Origin: CAVUCH01 sp963739995
GTDB lineage: Bacteria > Acidobacteriota > Vicinamibacteria > Vicinamibacterales > JAENWD01
Assembly (NCBI GenBank): GCA_963739995.1
Contig: CAVUCH010000019.1
Location: 1 to 64,000 of the forward strand
DNA: 64,000 nucleotides
Direction: 5' to 3'
Under the pieces are notes generated by a model that was not told the DNA's origin, searched no databases, and saw only the letters and a list, made by a program, of their open reading frames with translations. This document shows, one piece after another, positions 9,489 to 18,242 of this stretch (positions within the stretch are counted from its first letter, which is position 1; the number at the start of each line of letters is the position of its first letter). Made by a program: the position numbers and the translations under genes.

Positions 9489-9528
9489 GGGTCTTCCGTC
9501 AACCCGCCCCCCGCCAATGCTTCCTATC
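9489..9528 (+). repeat. 40-bp direct repeat, copy 2
   Basis: Same sequence and orientation as 6459-6498 with three substitutions. It directly abuts the 5' truncation point of the DUF456 remnant, so both copies of the repeat mark places where a gene is cut. Confidence 0.7.
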
Positions 9529-9768
9529 CACTTCGCGGCAGGTCTTGCGTCGCCACCCACATCGACGCCTGCGTCGTGTGCCGCCGTCGTTTCCCATCGC
9601 CATGGCCACAGTGTAGATGCGGGATCGACGAGTCGATCCAGAATCCAGAGACACCACGGACGGCCAGCGAGAGCGTCTCGCGCGGTCGTTGCTCACCGGA
9701 CAGGAGACTGGCGACCACCGGTCCTGGCCGAGGGAGGAGACGCAACACACGAGTCGTGGAGACTCCCG

Positions 9769-10119
9769 ATGTCCATCGACGTGGAATTTCTCGAGCAGGT
9801 CTATCAGCGCTTCAATGCTCGTGACATCGAGGCCGTGCTCGCTGCACTGCATTCCGATGTCACCTGGGCCAATGGCATGGAGGGAGGGCACCTTCACGGC
9901 CGGGAGGCCGTGCGGAGCTATTGGACCCGACAATGGGCAACGATCGACCCGCGCGTCGAGCCGACCCGCTTTTCGACCGGCGCCGATGGCGAGATCGTCG
10001 TCGAGGTCCACCAGACAGTGCGCGACCTCCAGGGAGCGGTGCTGGTTGACCAGATGGTCGGTCACATCTTCAGGATCGAGAATGGCTTGGTCACGCGCTT
10101 CGACATCCGCGACGCGTGA
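9769..10119 (+). CDS. SnoaL-like / NTF2-fold protein
   Basis: A 116-residue protein with the cone-shaped NTF2/SnoaL pattern: an N-terminal helix (FLEQVYQRFNARDIEAVLA), DVTWANG, a glycine-rich HGREAVRSYWTRQW segment and the closing IFRIENGLVTRFDIRD. Members are small-molecule-binding or isomerase-like proteins, and the reaction here is not predictable. The Met at 9769 begins the domain cleanly, without leader or membrane segment. Confidence 0.8.
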   Translation: MSIDVEFLEQVYQRFNARDIEAVLAALHSDVTWANGMEGGHLHGREAVRSYWTRQWATIDPRVEPTRFSTGADGEIVVEVHQTVRDLQGAVLVDQMVGHIFRIENGLVTRFDIRDA

Positions 10120-10294
10120 GAGCCGGGGCAGGCGGGATGCGCGCGCGAGGCCTGAGGCCGCCGAGGCCCAGATCGATGAGGATCATCCAGAGCCATTGGT
10201 CGTTCATACAGCCGGAAGTGAACCAGCCCGGTTCTTAACGTCAGTTGTTGGCAAGGCTATCACTGGTTCAAGGGCGCACGGGACGCCATTCAGC

Positions 10295-10855
10295 ATGACG
10301 GCAGAACTCATGACCTCGCACGTTACGAGTCGCCGACAATGGCGCGCGTGGTTGGCAAAGCATCACACCTCGAGTCCAGGTATCTGGCTCGTGTTCTACA
10401 AGGCCCATACAGGGGTAAAGTCGATTTCCTACGAGGACATGGTTCGCGAGGCTCTTTGCTTCGGATGGATTGACAGTCTTATCAAACGTCTCGATGACAA
10501 CCGATACGCTTTCAAGGTTACGCCACGACGGCCGACGAGCAAGTGGTCGGCGATCAATCGGAAACGGTGGGTGGAACTCAAGGCGGCAGGCCTGCTCACG
10601 TCGGCCGGTCTCGCGGCCGCACCAACGAACAAGACCTACGCGTCACGACCCGTCATCCCCGACTTACCGGTCTACATCGCCAAAGCGCTGAGGGCAAACT
10701 CTGGAGCGTGGAAATTCTTCCGGGAGCTGGCGCCCGTCTACCGACGTCACTTCGTCGTTTGGATTCATACAGCTAAGCGACCGGACACGCGCGCCAGGCG
10801 CATCCGTGAATCGATCTCCCTGTTGGCTGCTGGAAAGAAGCTTGGCTTGAAGTAG
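10295..10855 (+). CDS. YdeI/OmpD-associated family protein
   Basis: A 186-residue protein of the YdeI (bacteriocin-protection/OmpD-associated) family, recognised by W..WL..HH....GIWLVFYK, ISYEDMVREALCFGWIDS and FKVTPRRPTSKWSAINRKR in that order. The family is linked to stress and antimicrobial-peptide tolerance in enteric bacteria, but the mechanism is unclear. I chose the Met at 10295; another at 10310 is possible. The upstream part of the same open frame overlaps the SnoaL-like gene in a different frame and is not coding. No operon partner. Confidence 0.8.
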   Translation: MTAELMTSHVTSRRQWRAWLAKHHTSSPGIWLVFYKAHTGVKSISYEDMVREALCFGWIDSLIKRLDDNRYAFKVTPRRPTSKWSAINRKRWVELKAAGLLTSAGLAAAPTNKTYASRPVIPDLPVYIAKALRANSGAWKFFRELAPVYRRHFVVWIHTAKRPDTRARRIRESISLLAAGKKLGLK

Positions 10856-11013
10856 ACGAGAGCGGACGGGTTCTCAACTGTCGGCGCGAATGAGTTCCGT
10901 TGCTGGCGCCGGCGTGCACGTCGGAGCTTCATCGCGCTGAACGGAGTTCAGCCGTGGGTCTCGAACAGTGTCGATCGTAGAGCTCGAAGTGTGCTTCGCC
11001 TCAGCGCTCGGCT

Positions 11014-11430
11014 TCAACTACGAGGTCCGCTCGCACGAGGCGGCGGGATAGGATCAGCGGGATCGGGCCAGTACACTCGCGACAAGTAGTGCAGCGCGAT
11101 ACCTGCACCCCAGCGGTTGGGCGCGGTCCAGACCAGCAGCCCAGCCAAGACAACCAGCATCATGACGCCCAGGACACGGTGCGAACGCACCATCCCGAAA
11201 TAGACCAAGACGATCATCGCGGCAATCGGCAGCCGATCGCCGATGATGGTGAAGGCCCACGTATCACCGGGATTGCGTCCGAAGACCAAGCCGCAGATTG
11301 AACACTGTTCGAGGTGGGACCACCCGGAAAACAGCCGTCCCTCGCCGCAGTGCGGGCAGCGCTTGCGCAGCCCGCGCCAAAGCGCCGTGCTGATCAATCT
11401 CGAGCGGGAAGGCGTGTTACCGTTTCGCAT
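11014..11430 (-). CDS. DUF983 membrane protein with zinc-ribbon-like cysteines
   Basis: A 138-residue DUF983 protein. RCPHCGEGRLF and EQCSICGLVF form two CxxC knuckles (residues 24-48) that probably bind a metal; the GDTWAFTIIG motif and two membrane helices (about 67-105) follow. Relatives often sit near cytochrome oxidase genes, but none is here. The C-terminal proline/arginine tail is low complexity. Function unknown. Confidence 0.85.
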   Translation of the reverse strand: MRNGNTPSRSRLISTALWRGLRKRCPHCGEGRLFSGWSHLEQCSICGLVFGRNPGDTWAFTIIGDRLPIAAMIVLVYFGMVRSHRVLGVMMLVVLAGLLVWTAPNRWGAGIALHYLSRVYWPDPADPIPPPRASGPRS

Positions 11431-11588
11431 GCGCGCCGGATCCGCGCGTCAGCACGAGCTCGCACGAGCCTTCCACGAGCACGTCGGCCTTTCGCCGTCC
11501 CAATCCAATGGCGCAAACCTTCTTGGCGCCGGGCCGGCGTCCGATCCGGCGACATGACCGGGCCGGCGACCGGTCCGCGACTACGCGC

Positions 11589-12785
11589 TCAGGCGGCTGG
11601 CAGCACGCCGTGGGGATCCAGAACAAACTTCTTGGCCGCGCCCTTGTCAAAATCCCGATAGCCTCGAGGCGCCTCCTCCAGCCGAATCACCGTGGCGTTG
11701 ACCGCTTTGGCGATCTGGACCTTGTCATGCAGAATCGCCATCATCAACCGGCGGTGATAGCGCATGACCGGGCACTGACCGGTAACGAAGCCGTGCGATT
11801 TCGCCCAGCCTAAACCGATGCGGACTCCCAACCGGCCGATCTTGGCGCCCTCGTCGATGCCGCCGGGATCACCGGTCACGTACAGACCGGGAATGCCAAT
11901 GGTCGCGCCGGCACGAGCGGCCGTCATCACGTCGTTCAGCACCGTGGCGGGGGCTTCGCCTGCGCCCGCGCCGTGCCCGCGGGCCTCGAAACCGACGCAG
12001 TCCACGGCCGCGTCAACCACAGGCTCACCAACAATCTGCTCGATCTGGTCGGACAGCTCAGCGTCGTGCGTCAAGTCGATCGTCTCACAGCCGAAGCTGC
12101 GTGCCTGACCCAATCGCTCCATATTCATGTCGCCGATGATCACCACGGCGGCTCCGAGCAACTGTGCTGACGCCGCACACGCCAGGCCAACCGGCCCCGC
12201 ACCAGCGATGTACACGGTTGATCCCGGTCCGACCCCCGCCGTGTAGGCGCCGTGGAATCCGGTCGGGAAGATATCCGACAGCATGGTCAGGTCGAGAATC
12301 TTTTCCATCGCGTGGTCGCGGTCGGGGAACTTCAACAGGTTGAAATCGGCGTAGGGAACCATGACATATTCAGCCTGCCCGCCTTTCCACCCACCCATAT
12401 CGACATAGCCGTACGCGGCGCCGGGTCGCGCCGGATTGACGTTCAAGCAGATGCCAGTCTTGCCCTCCTTGCACGTGCGGCATCGGCCGCAAGCGATGTT
12501 GAAGGGAACCGAGCACAGATCGCCCTTCTTGATGAACTCGACATCGCGACCGACCTCAATTACCTCGCCCGTGATCTCATGTCCAAGGGTTTGCCCTGCG
12601 GGGGCAGTCGTGCGCCCTCGCACCATGTGCTGGTCGCTCCCGCAAATGTTGGTGGCGACAATCTTGAGGATCACGCCGTGATCGCACTTGCGGTTCTGTT
12701 CCGGCAAGGCTAACCCCGGGTAGCCGATGTCCTCGACCGCGACTTGTCCGGGCCCCATGTAGACTACACATCGATTGCCGGTCAT
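11589..12785 (-). CDS. fdhA: Glutathione-independent formaldehyde dehydrogenase
   Basis: A 398-residue zinc-dependent medium-chain dehydrogenase very like the Pseudomonas putida enzyme that oxidises formaldehyde to formate with tightly bound NAD+ and no glutathione. Catalytic zinc residues are Cys48 in NICGSDQHM and His69-Glu70 in GHEITG; structural zinc is held by the CGRCRTCKEGKTGIC cluster (residues 99-113); the NAD fold has GAGPVG. I use the ATG at 12785 because GGAGG lies about six bases upstream; a GTG three bases earlier is the alternative. It is transcribed alone and divergently from the GH1 gene, and may handle formaldehyde from methylated plant material. Confidence 0.93.
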   Translation of the reverse strand: MTGNRCVVYMGPGQVAVEDIGYPGLALPEQNRKCDHGVILKIVATNICGSDQHMVRGRTTAPAGQTLGHEITGEVIEVGRDVEFIKKGDLCSVPFNIACGRCRTCKEGKTGICLNVNPARPGAAYGYVDMGGWKGGQAEYVMVPYADFNLLKFPDRDHAMEKILDLTMLSDIFPTGFHGAYTAGVGPGSTVYIAGAGPVGLACAASAQLLGAAVVIIGDMNMERLGQARSFGCETIDLTHDAELSDQIEQIVGEPVVDAAVDCVGFEARGHGAGAGEAPATVLNDVMTAARAGATIGIPGLYVTGDPGGIDEGAKIGRLGVRIGLGWAKSHGFVTGQCPVMRYHRRLMMAILHDKVQIAKAVNATVIRLEEAPRGYRDFDKGAAKKFVLDPHGVLPAA

Positions 12786-13186
12786 CACGTTCCTCCAATA
12801 AATGGGGCGGACCCTTCATGCAGGTCGCCGAGCGTCGGGATCTGTTGATACGGGCGACACTGGCTGTCCGGCCCCCGGCTCTCCCAGCCGACACGGCCGA
12901 CGGTCACTCCTGTGCCGCACGATGCACACATGCCTCCTGGAACCGCTTCTCTGACACGAAGCCTAACAGGATACGGTCAGCGTCCGCGCGGCGTACTCAT
13001 CTCTGTCCTCTCATCCGAACGCCTGCGTTCGATCCGGACACCGGACGAGACCGCTCGCCTTCGAAGACTGGTGAACTCCAGGCCCCTCCCCGTTCCCTTC
13101 GTCTCGCCCAGCGCGGGATGGTCGTCGAGACCGCGTTCGACTATGCTCGTGGCGCCACGCGGTGAGTCGTGGGATCGGGAGCACCG
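12786..13186. other. Divergent intergenic region (fdhA / GH1)
   Basis: About 400 bases between two divergently transcribed genes, so promoters for both must lie here. I cannot point to convincing -35/-10 pairs or a palindromic operator, and no frame looks coding. Confidence 0.45.
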
Positions 13187-14548
13187 ATGGGAACACGCAC
13201 AGCGGACGAGCTCACGAGGAGGACGTTTCTCTCGACAGGGCTCGCGGCGGCGGGACTCGGGTTGACGTCGGGACAGCCCAGACGGGCTGCCCCGGATGCA
13301 GCGCTCGGGCCAGCGCCCGGCGTATTCCCGAAGGGGTTTCTCTGGGGCGCGGCGACCGCCGCGCACCAGGTCGAGGGCAACAACATCAACAGCGACATGT
13401 GGGTGCTCGAGCACATGAAGCCATCGATGTTCGCCGAGCCGTCGGGCGATGCCTGCGACTTCTACCATCGGTATCGGGAGGACATCACGCTGGCCGCCTC
13501 TCTCGGCCTCAACGCGTTCCGGTTCTCGATCGAATGGGCTCGCATCGAGCCGGAACAGGGCTTCTACTCCAGGGCCGAGCTCGATCACTACCGGCGCGTG
13601 CTCGCGGCGTGCCACGAGAGCGGGCTCGCCACGGCCGTCACGTTCTGGCACTTCACGACGCCCCGCTGGATCGCGGCACTCGGGGGCTGGGAGAACGCCG
13701 CCACGGCGGATCACTTCGTGCGCTACGCCGAGCGCGCCGCGAAGCACCTGGGCGATCTCATCGGAACCGCCGTCACGTTCAACGAGCCGAACCTCCCGCT
13801 GTTGCTGAAGTGGCTGTTCGCGAGCATGCCGCAGAACCCGTTCGCACAGGCCGACGGAATGCTGAAGGCCGCCGCGATGTCCATCGGCGCGCAGCGCTTC
13901 TCGACCTTCATCATGAGCAACGGCGAGGCGATGCGCGACATCATGGTCCCGGCGCACCACCGCGCGCTCGAGGCCATCAAGTCTGGCCCTGGCAACTACC
14001 CGGTTGGTGTGACGCTCGCCATGCAGGACGAGCAAGCCGTCGGCGCCGGGAGCCGCCGCGACGAGAAGCAGGAGTCGTTGTACGGACCGTGGCTGGATGC
14101 TGCCGCGAAGAGCGACTTCATCGGCGTCCAGACGTACACGCGCGCCCGGGTCGGGAAGGATGGCGACCTTCCTCCCGAGGCAGGGGTCGAGCTCACCCAG
14201 GCGGGATACGAGTTCTGGCCCGAGGCGCTCGAGCAGACGATCCGTTTCGCCGCCTCACGCGCGAAGGTCCCCGTGTACGTCACCGAGAACGGCGTCGCCG
14301 CCGAGGACGACACGCGCCGCGTCGAGTACATCCGGCGGGCGCTCGCGGGTGTGCAGAAGTGTCTCGCCGACGGCATCGACGTCCGCGGCTACTTTCATTG
14401 GTCGCTGCTCGACAACTTCGAGTGGAACTCGGGGTACCGGCCGAAGTTCGGGCTCGTGGCGGTCAACCGCGAGACCTTCGAGCGGACGGTCAAGCCGAGC
14501 GCACGCCTCCTCGGCGACATCGCGCGCAAGAACGCGCTCGGCGGTTGA
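13187..14548 (+). CDS. Tat-exported glycoside hydrolase family 1 (beta-glucosidase-like)
   Basis: A 453-residue GH1 enzyme, retaining beta-glucosidase/beta-galactosidase type. Residues 10-30 form a twin-arginine signal (ELTRRTFLSTGLAAAGLG). The barrel starts at FPKGFLWGAATAAHQVEG. The acid/base glutamate is in TFNEPN (Glu200) and the nucleophile in YVTENG (Glu367); RFSIEWARIEP is also typical. Tat export is unusual for GH1 but fits the many Tat-exported enzymes nearby. The ATG at 13187 has GGGAGC upstream; an in-frame ATG 18 bases earlier is possible. A weak dyad downstream (14553-14577) may terminate it. Confidence 0.93.
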   Translation: MGTRTADELTRRTFLSTGLAAAGLGLTSGQPRRAAPDAALGPAPGVFPKGFLWGAATAAHQVEGNNINSDMWVLEHMKPSMFAEPSGDACDFYHRYREDITLAASLGLNAFRFSIEWARIEPEQGFYSRAELDHYRRVLAACHESGLATAVTFWHFTTPRWIAALGGWENAATADHFVRYAERAAKHLGDLIGTAVTFNEPNLPLLLKWLFASMPQNPFAQADGMLKAAAMSIGAQRFSTFIMSNGEAMRDIMVPAHHRALEAIKSGPGNYPVGVTLAMQDEQAVGAGSRRDEKQESLYGPWLDAAAKSDFIGVQTYTRARVGKDGDLPPEAGVELTQAGYEFWPEALEQTIRFAASRAKVPVYVTENGVAAEDDTRRVEYIRRALAGVQKCLADGIDVRGYFHWSLLDNFEWNSGYRPKFGLVAVNRETFERTVKPSARLLGDIARKNALGG

Positions 14549-14552
14549 ACGA

Positions 14553-14577
14553 ATGAGGGTGGCCAACCTGGCCTCAT
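14553..14577 (+). terminator. Weak hairpin after the GH1 gene
   Basis: ATGAGG (14553-14558) pairs with CCTCAT (14572-14577), and an inner GGCC repeat can extend the stem. It lies five bases past the GH1 stop. No T-run follows, so intrinsic termination is uncertain. Confidence 0.25.
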
Positions 14578-14760
14578 GGCGATAGGTGCGCTGCTCGTCA
14601 TCCTGTCCGCACCGCGGCCGGGGCCGTGCAGGCCTGGACTGAGTCGGCTGGTGGCGTGCTAGCATGCCGGGCCAGCGGCTGGCATGCGCGTATCTCGACC
14701 TATCGCCCCGTGGGCGCGGGGGTCAGGGATCGCGGGTCACTCATCAGGTGCGGAGAGGAC

Positions 14761-16359
14761 ATGACCAACACGGCAATCACCAGGCGCGAGCTGCTTCGTC
14801 GCAGCGGTGATGTGGGAGGGGCGCTCGCGCTTCCCATGCTGCTCCGGGCCGGGCCGTCAACGGAAGGGAATGCATCCGCCACCGCATCCCCGACAGGCCT
14901 TCGCCCCGGTCCGGACGTCTACGAGTCGATCGGGGTGCGCCCGCTGATCAACGCGCGCGGCACCTACACCATCATCAGCGGCTCGGTGATGCTGCCCGAA
15001 GTCCGGGCGGCCATGGCTGCGGCGGCGCAGCGATACGTCCATCTCGACGAGCTCACCGACGCCATTGGCGCCCGTCTGGCCACACTGACAGGCGCGGAAT
15101 GGGGCGTGGTCACGTCAGGCTGCGCCGCGGCGCTCACCCACGCCACCGCGGCGTGCGTGGCCGGCGGCAATCCCGACCTCCACGTCCGGATCCCGGACCT
15201 CAGGGGCTTTCCGCGCGACGAGGCCATCATCCCGAAGCACTCGCGGAACGTCTACGACGCGGCGGTGCGCGCCGTCGGCCTGCGGGTCCTCGAGGTCGAG
15301 ACGATGGCCGATTTCGAGGCCGCGCTTGGACCTCGCACGGCGCTGGTGTACCTTTTCGCGGGACCGGCGGCTGATGAGAGCCCGCTCAGCCTCAGCGCGA
15401 TCGCCCCGCTGGCGCAGGCGCGACGCGTGCCCATCCTCGTCGATGCCGCCGCCGAGATCCTCACCGTGCCGAACGTGCATCTGCAGCACGGCGCCACGCT
15501 GGTCGGGTACAGCGGGGGCAAGTGCCTGCGCGGCCCCCAGACGGCTGGCCTGCTGCTCGGGAGCAAGCCGCTCGTACGCGCGGCATGGGTGCACAGCGCG
15601 CCCCACCACGGGTTCGCACGGGGCATGAAGGTCGGCAAAGAGGAAGCGGTCGCCATGCTGATGGCGGTCGAGATGTGGGTGCGGCGCGATCATCAGGCGG
15701 AGTGGAACCGGTGGACCGCGTGGCTCGATCACATCGCGAGCCGGGTCGCCACGATCGACGGACTGACGACGACCATCGTTCAGCCGGTGGGGCTCTCGAA
15801 CCGCACGCCGTCCCTCCAGGTGCTGTGGGACCGGCAACGCCTTGGCGTTTCGGGCGACCTGGTCGCGCAAACGCTCCTGGAGGGCGACCCTCGCGTCGCC
15901 CTGTTCGCCGCCCACGTCGACGATCCGGCACAGACCGGGGTCACCATCACGCCGTACATGCTGGCGGCCGGCGAGGAAAAGATCGTTGCCGACCGGCTCC
16001 GGGCGGTCCTCTCGAGTCCTCCCAAGGCTGCGGCGTCTGCGCCGGCGCCCCCGGTCGTGGACCTCACCGGTCAATGGGACATCAGCATCGCGTATGCAGC
16101 CAGCACCTCCACTCACACGCTCGCGCTCCGGCAACGCGGCAACACCCTCGACGGCTCGCACCGGGGGGATTTCGTGACGCGCGATCTCACCGGCACCATC
16201 GACGGCGACACAGTGCAGATCCGCAGCGCCTACGGCGAGGAGCACGGAGACGCCCTGAGCTTCACCTTCTCGGGAACGGTGACGGGCGACACCATGTCGG
16301 GCGCACTGGACATGGGCGAGTACCTGGCGGCCCGGTGGACGGCTGCGCGAAGACAATGA
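14761..16359 (+). CDS. Tat-exported SelA/DgaE-like PLP enzyme with C-terminal beta domain
   Basis: A 532-residue protein. A Tat signal (ITRRELLRRSGDVGGALALP) is followed by a fold-type I PLP domain of the selenocysteine synthase/D-glucosaminate-6-phosphate ammonia-lyase (SelA/DgaE) family: LINARGTYT, VVTSGCAAALTHA, the PLP-pyridine aspartate in VDAAAE (Asp228) and the Schiff-base lysine in YSGGKCLRGPQ (Lys254). After a proline/alanine linker, residues about 425-532 form a strand-rich, lipocalin-like module (LTGQWDISIAY onward). GGAGAGGAC precedes the ATG. Its stop overlaps the next start by ATGA. Probably an ammonia-lyase/racemase-type enzyme acting on an amino acid or amino sugar derivative in the periplasm; the substrate is unknown. 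Confidence 0.85.
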   Translation: MTNTAITRRELLRRSGDVGGALALPMLLRAGPSTEGNASATASPTGLRPGPDVYESIGVRPLINARGTYTIISGSVMLPEVRAAMAAAAQRYVHLDELTDAIGARLATLTGAEWGVVTSGCAAALTHATAACVAGGNPDLHVRIPDLRGFPRDEAIIPKHSRNVYDAAVRAVGLRVLEVETMADFEAALGPRTALVYLFAGPAADESPLSLSAIAPLAQARRVPILVDAAAEILTVPNVHLQHGATLVGYSGGKCLRGPQTAGLLLGSKPLVRAAWVHSAPHHGFARGMKVGKEEAVAMLMAVEMWVRRDHQAEWNRWTAWLDHIASRVATIDGLTTTIVQPVGLSNRTPSLQVLWDRQRLGVSGDLVAQTLLEGDPRVALFAAHVDDPAQTGVTITPYMLAAGEEKIVADRLRAVLSSPPKAAASAPAPPVVDLTGQWDISIAYAASTSTHTLALRQRGNTLDGSHRGDFVTRDLTGTIDGDTVQIRSAYGEEHGDALSFTFSGTVTGDTMSGALDMGEYLAARWTAARRQ

Positions 16360-17663
16360 ACCGCCGACGCGGCCCGCAGCTCGCGGCGACGCTCGCGTGT
16401 TTCATTTTTCATTCTTCATTTTTCATTTCGCTGCCGTCCTTCGCCCGCGAGCCGCAGACCCATCGGCGATACGACCTCCTGCTGCGCGGCGGACATGTCA
16501 TCGACCCGCGAAACGGGATCAGCGCCGTTCGCGACGTGGCCATCCGCGCGGGCACGGTTGCCGCGGTCGCGCCAGACCTCAATGCCGCCGAGGCCGCGCA
16601 GACGGTGGATGTCAGCGGACTCTATGTAACGCCCGGGCTCGTGGATATTCACGTGCATGTGTACGCCGGCACCGGCGAGGCTGGCTCGTATGCCGGCGAC
16701 AACAGCGTGTACCCCGACGGCTTCACCTTCCGCGCCGGCGTGACCACGGTGGTCGATGCCGGCAGCTCGGGCTGGCGGAACTTCGATGATTTCCAGTCAC
16801 GCGTGATCGCGCGTTCACGCACCCGCGTGCTCGCGTTCCTCAACATCGTCGGCCACGGGATGCGCGGAGGAGCGTTCGAGCAGGACCTCGGCGACATGGA
16901 GGTGCAGCCCACTGCGGCCGCCGCGCGCGGCCACCGCGACACGATCGTCGGCATCAAGACGGCGCACTACGCCGGACCCGAATGGGCACCCGTCGAGCGG
17001 GCCGTCGAAGCTGGCACCGCCGCCGACGTGCCTGTGATGGTCGACTTCGGCCGGAACCGGCCGGAACGGCCGCTCGCGGAGCTCGTCACGGCAAAGCTGC
17101 GGCCCGGCGATATCTACACGCACGTGTACTCGGGTCTGCGCAACGAGCTGGATCGACCCGGGCACCTGAATCCCGCCTTGTTCGCCGGACGCAAACGCGG
17201 GGTGATCTTCGACGTAGGTCACGGCGGCGGCAGCTTTCTCTGGCGGGTGGCGGCCCCAGCCGTTCAGGCGGGCTTTCTGCCGGATTCGATCTCGACCGAT
17301 CTCCACATCGGCAGCATGAACGCCGGCATGAAGGACATGCTGAACGTCATGAGCAAGCTCCTTGCGCTCGGCGTGTCGCTCGACGACGTGGTTCTGAGAT
17401 CCACGTGGAACCCGGCCCGGGAGGTGAAGCAGCCATCCATCGGGCACCTGTCGGTCGGGGCGGTGGCCGACATTGCCGTGCTGCGCGTCGAACACGGCAG
17501 GTTCGGCTTCGTCGATTCGTACGGCGCCCGCCTCGGCGGATCGTCCCGTCTCGTGTGCGAGCTGACACTGCGCGAGGGTGATGTCGTGTACGACCTGAAC
17601 GGGCTTACGAAGCGGGAGTGGCACGAGCTGCCGCCCGACTACGGTTCGACGCCCAGCCCGTGA
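16356..17663 (+). CDS. Exported amidohydrolase/deacetylase-family metallohydrolase
   Basis: A 435-residue dihydroorotase-like amidohydrolase. Its ATG overlaps the upstream stop (ATGA), so translation is coupled to the PLP enzyme. A hydrophobic N-terminus (residues 8-27) suggests export. Metal-site markers are GLVDIHVHVYAG (His99, His101) and the likely carboxylated lysine in GIKTAHYAG (Lys201); later STDLHIG carries further ligands. In other bacteria the same subgroup clusters with DgaE-like PLP enzymes, as here, and some members deacylate N-acyl amino acids. Deacylation upstream of the PLP enzyme is a reasonable guess for this operon. Confidence 0.87.
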   Translation: MNRRRGPQLAATLACFIFHSSFFISLPSFAREPQTHRRYDLLLRGGHVIDPRNGISAVRDVAIRAGTVAAVAPDLNAAEAAQTVDVSGLYVTPGLVDIHVHVYAGTGEAGSYAGDNSVYPDGFTFRAGVTTVVDAGSSGWRNFDDFQSRVIARSRTRVLAFLNIVGHGMRGGAFEQDLGDMEVQPTAAAARGHRDTIVGIKTAHYAGPEWAPVERAVEAGTAADVPVMVDFGRNRPERPLAELVTAKLRPGDIYTHVYSGLRNELDRPGHLNPALFAGRKRGVIFDVGHGGGSFLWRVAAPAVQAGFLPDSISTDLHIGSMNAGMKDMLNVMSKLLALGVSLDDVVLRSTWNPAREVKQPSIGHLSVGAVADIAVLRVEHGRFGFVDSYGARLGGSSRLVCELTLREGDVVYDLNGLTKREWHELPPDYGSTPSP

Positions 17664-17726
17664 GCAGCAACCACCCCGTATAGCCTTGTGCCTTGTGCAT
17701 TCCGCCGTGAGGCGGGAGGAGGTCAT

Positions 17727-18203
17727 GTGAAGCTACGCACTCGTCGAAGTTTTCTCGCGCAGGCACCTGCCGTGGCGGTGACAGCTGCGGTCGCGGCGCC
17801 AATCGCGACGGACGCGCAGGAGAAAACGGCTGGACAGCCGGTGAAGAAGGTGCACTGGGACGGCGGCACGCGCCCGGAGAAGACACCCCTCTTCAGCGGA
17901 GTCGTGTCCTACGGCGGCCTGGTGTTCGTGTCCGGCATCGGCGCCCACTTCGAAGGGGACATCAAGGCGCACACCGCGCACGTGCTCGACGAGATGAAGA
18001 AGCGGCTGGAGCAGGCTGGCTCCTCGATGGAGAAGGTCCTGAAGGTGAACGTGTACCTGAACGATCTGAAGGACTATGCGGCGATGAACGAGGTATTCCT
18101 CGGCCGCTTCGGGCCGGAGCCGGGTGTGCGGACCACCATTGCTGCCGCGGGCGGCATACCAGGCAACTCGCTCGTGGAAATCGACTGCATCGCCGCGCTG
18201 TAG
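17727..18203 (+). CDS. RidA-family enamine/imine deaminase with export signal
   Basis: About 158 residues. The GTG at 17727 follows AGGAGG at good spacing, whereas the nearby ATG is ATG-TGA. Residues 3-30 look like a Tat/Sec signal (RTRRSFLAQAPAVAVTAAVA). The mature part is a YjgF/YER057c/UK114 domain: LVFVSGIGAHFEGDIKAHTA, KVLKVNVYLNDLKDYAAMNEVF and a terminal PGNSLVEIDCIAAL. RidA proteins hydrolyse reactive enamines and imines released by PLP-dependent dehydratases or lyases, which matches the SelA/DgaE-like enzyme two genes upstream. The canonical substrate-binding arginine seems to be in GVRTTIAA. Exported RidA proteins are uncommon. Confidence 0.87.
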   Translation: MKLRTRRSFLAQAPAVAVTAAVAAPIATDAQEKTAGQPVKKVHWDGGTRPEKTPLFSGVVSYGGLVFVSGIGAHFEGDIKAHTAHVLDEMKKRLEQAGSSMEKVLKVNVYLNDLKDYAAMNEVFLGRFGPEPGVRTTIAAAGGIPGNSLVEIDCIAAL

Positions 18204-18242
18204 CGCGGCCACGCCCGCGAGCAGCCGGCTGTACTCACGATT

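Noticed and set aside
6459..9528. The 40-bp repeats as integron attC sites
   Set aside because: TCAACCCGCC resembles an attC L box, but no R-box pair, no second inverted half and no integrase are present, and the flanking genes are truncated rather than cassettes.
15522..17663. A 713-codon frame starting inside the PLP enzyme gene
   Set aside because: Only its last 435 codons (from 16356) are the amidohydrolase; the front part lies in a wrong frame of the upstream gene.
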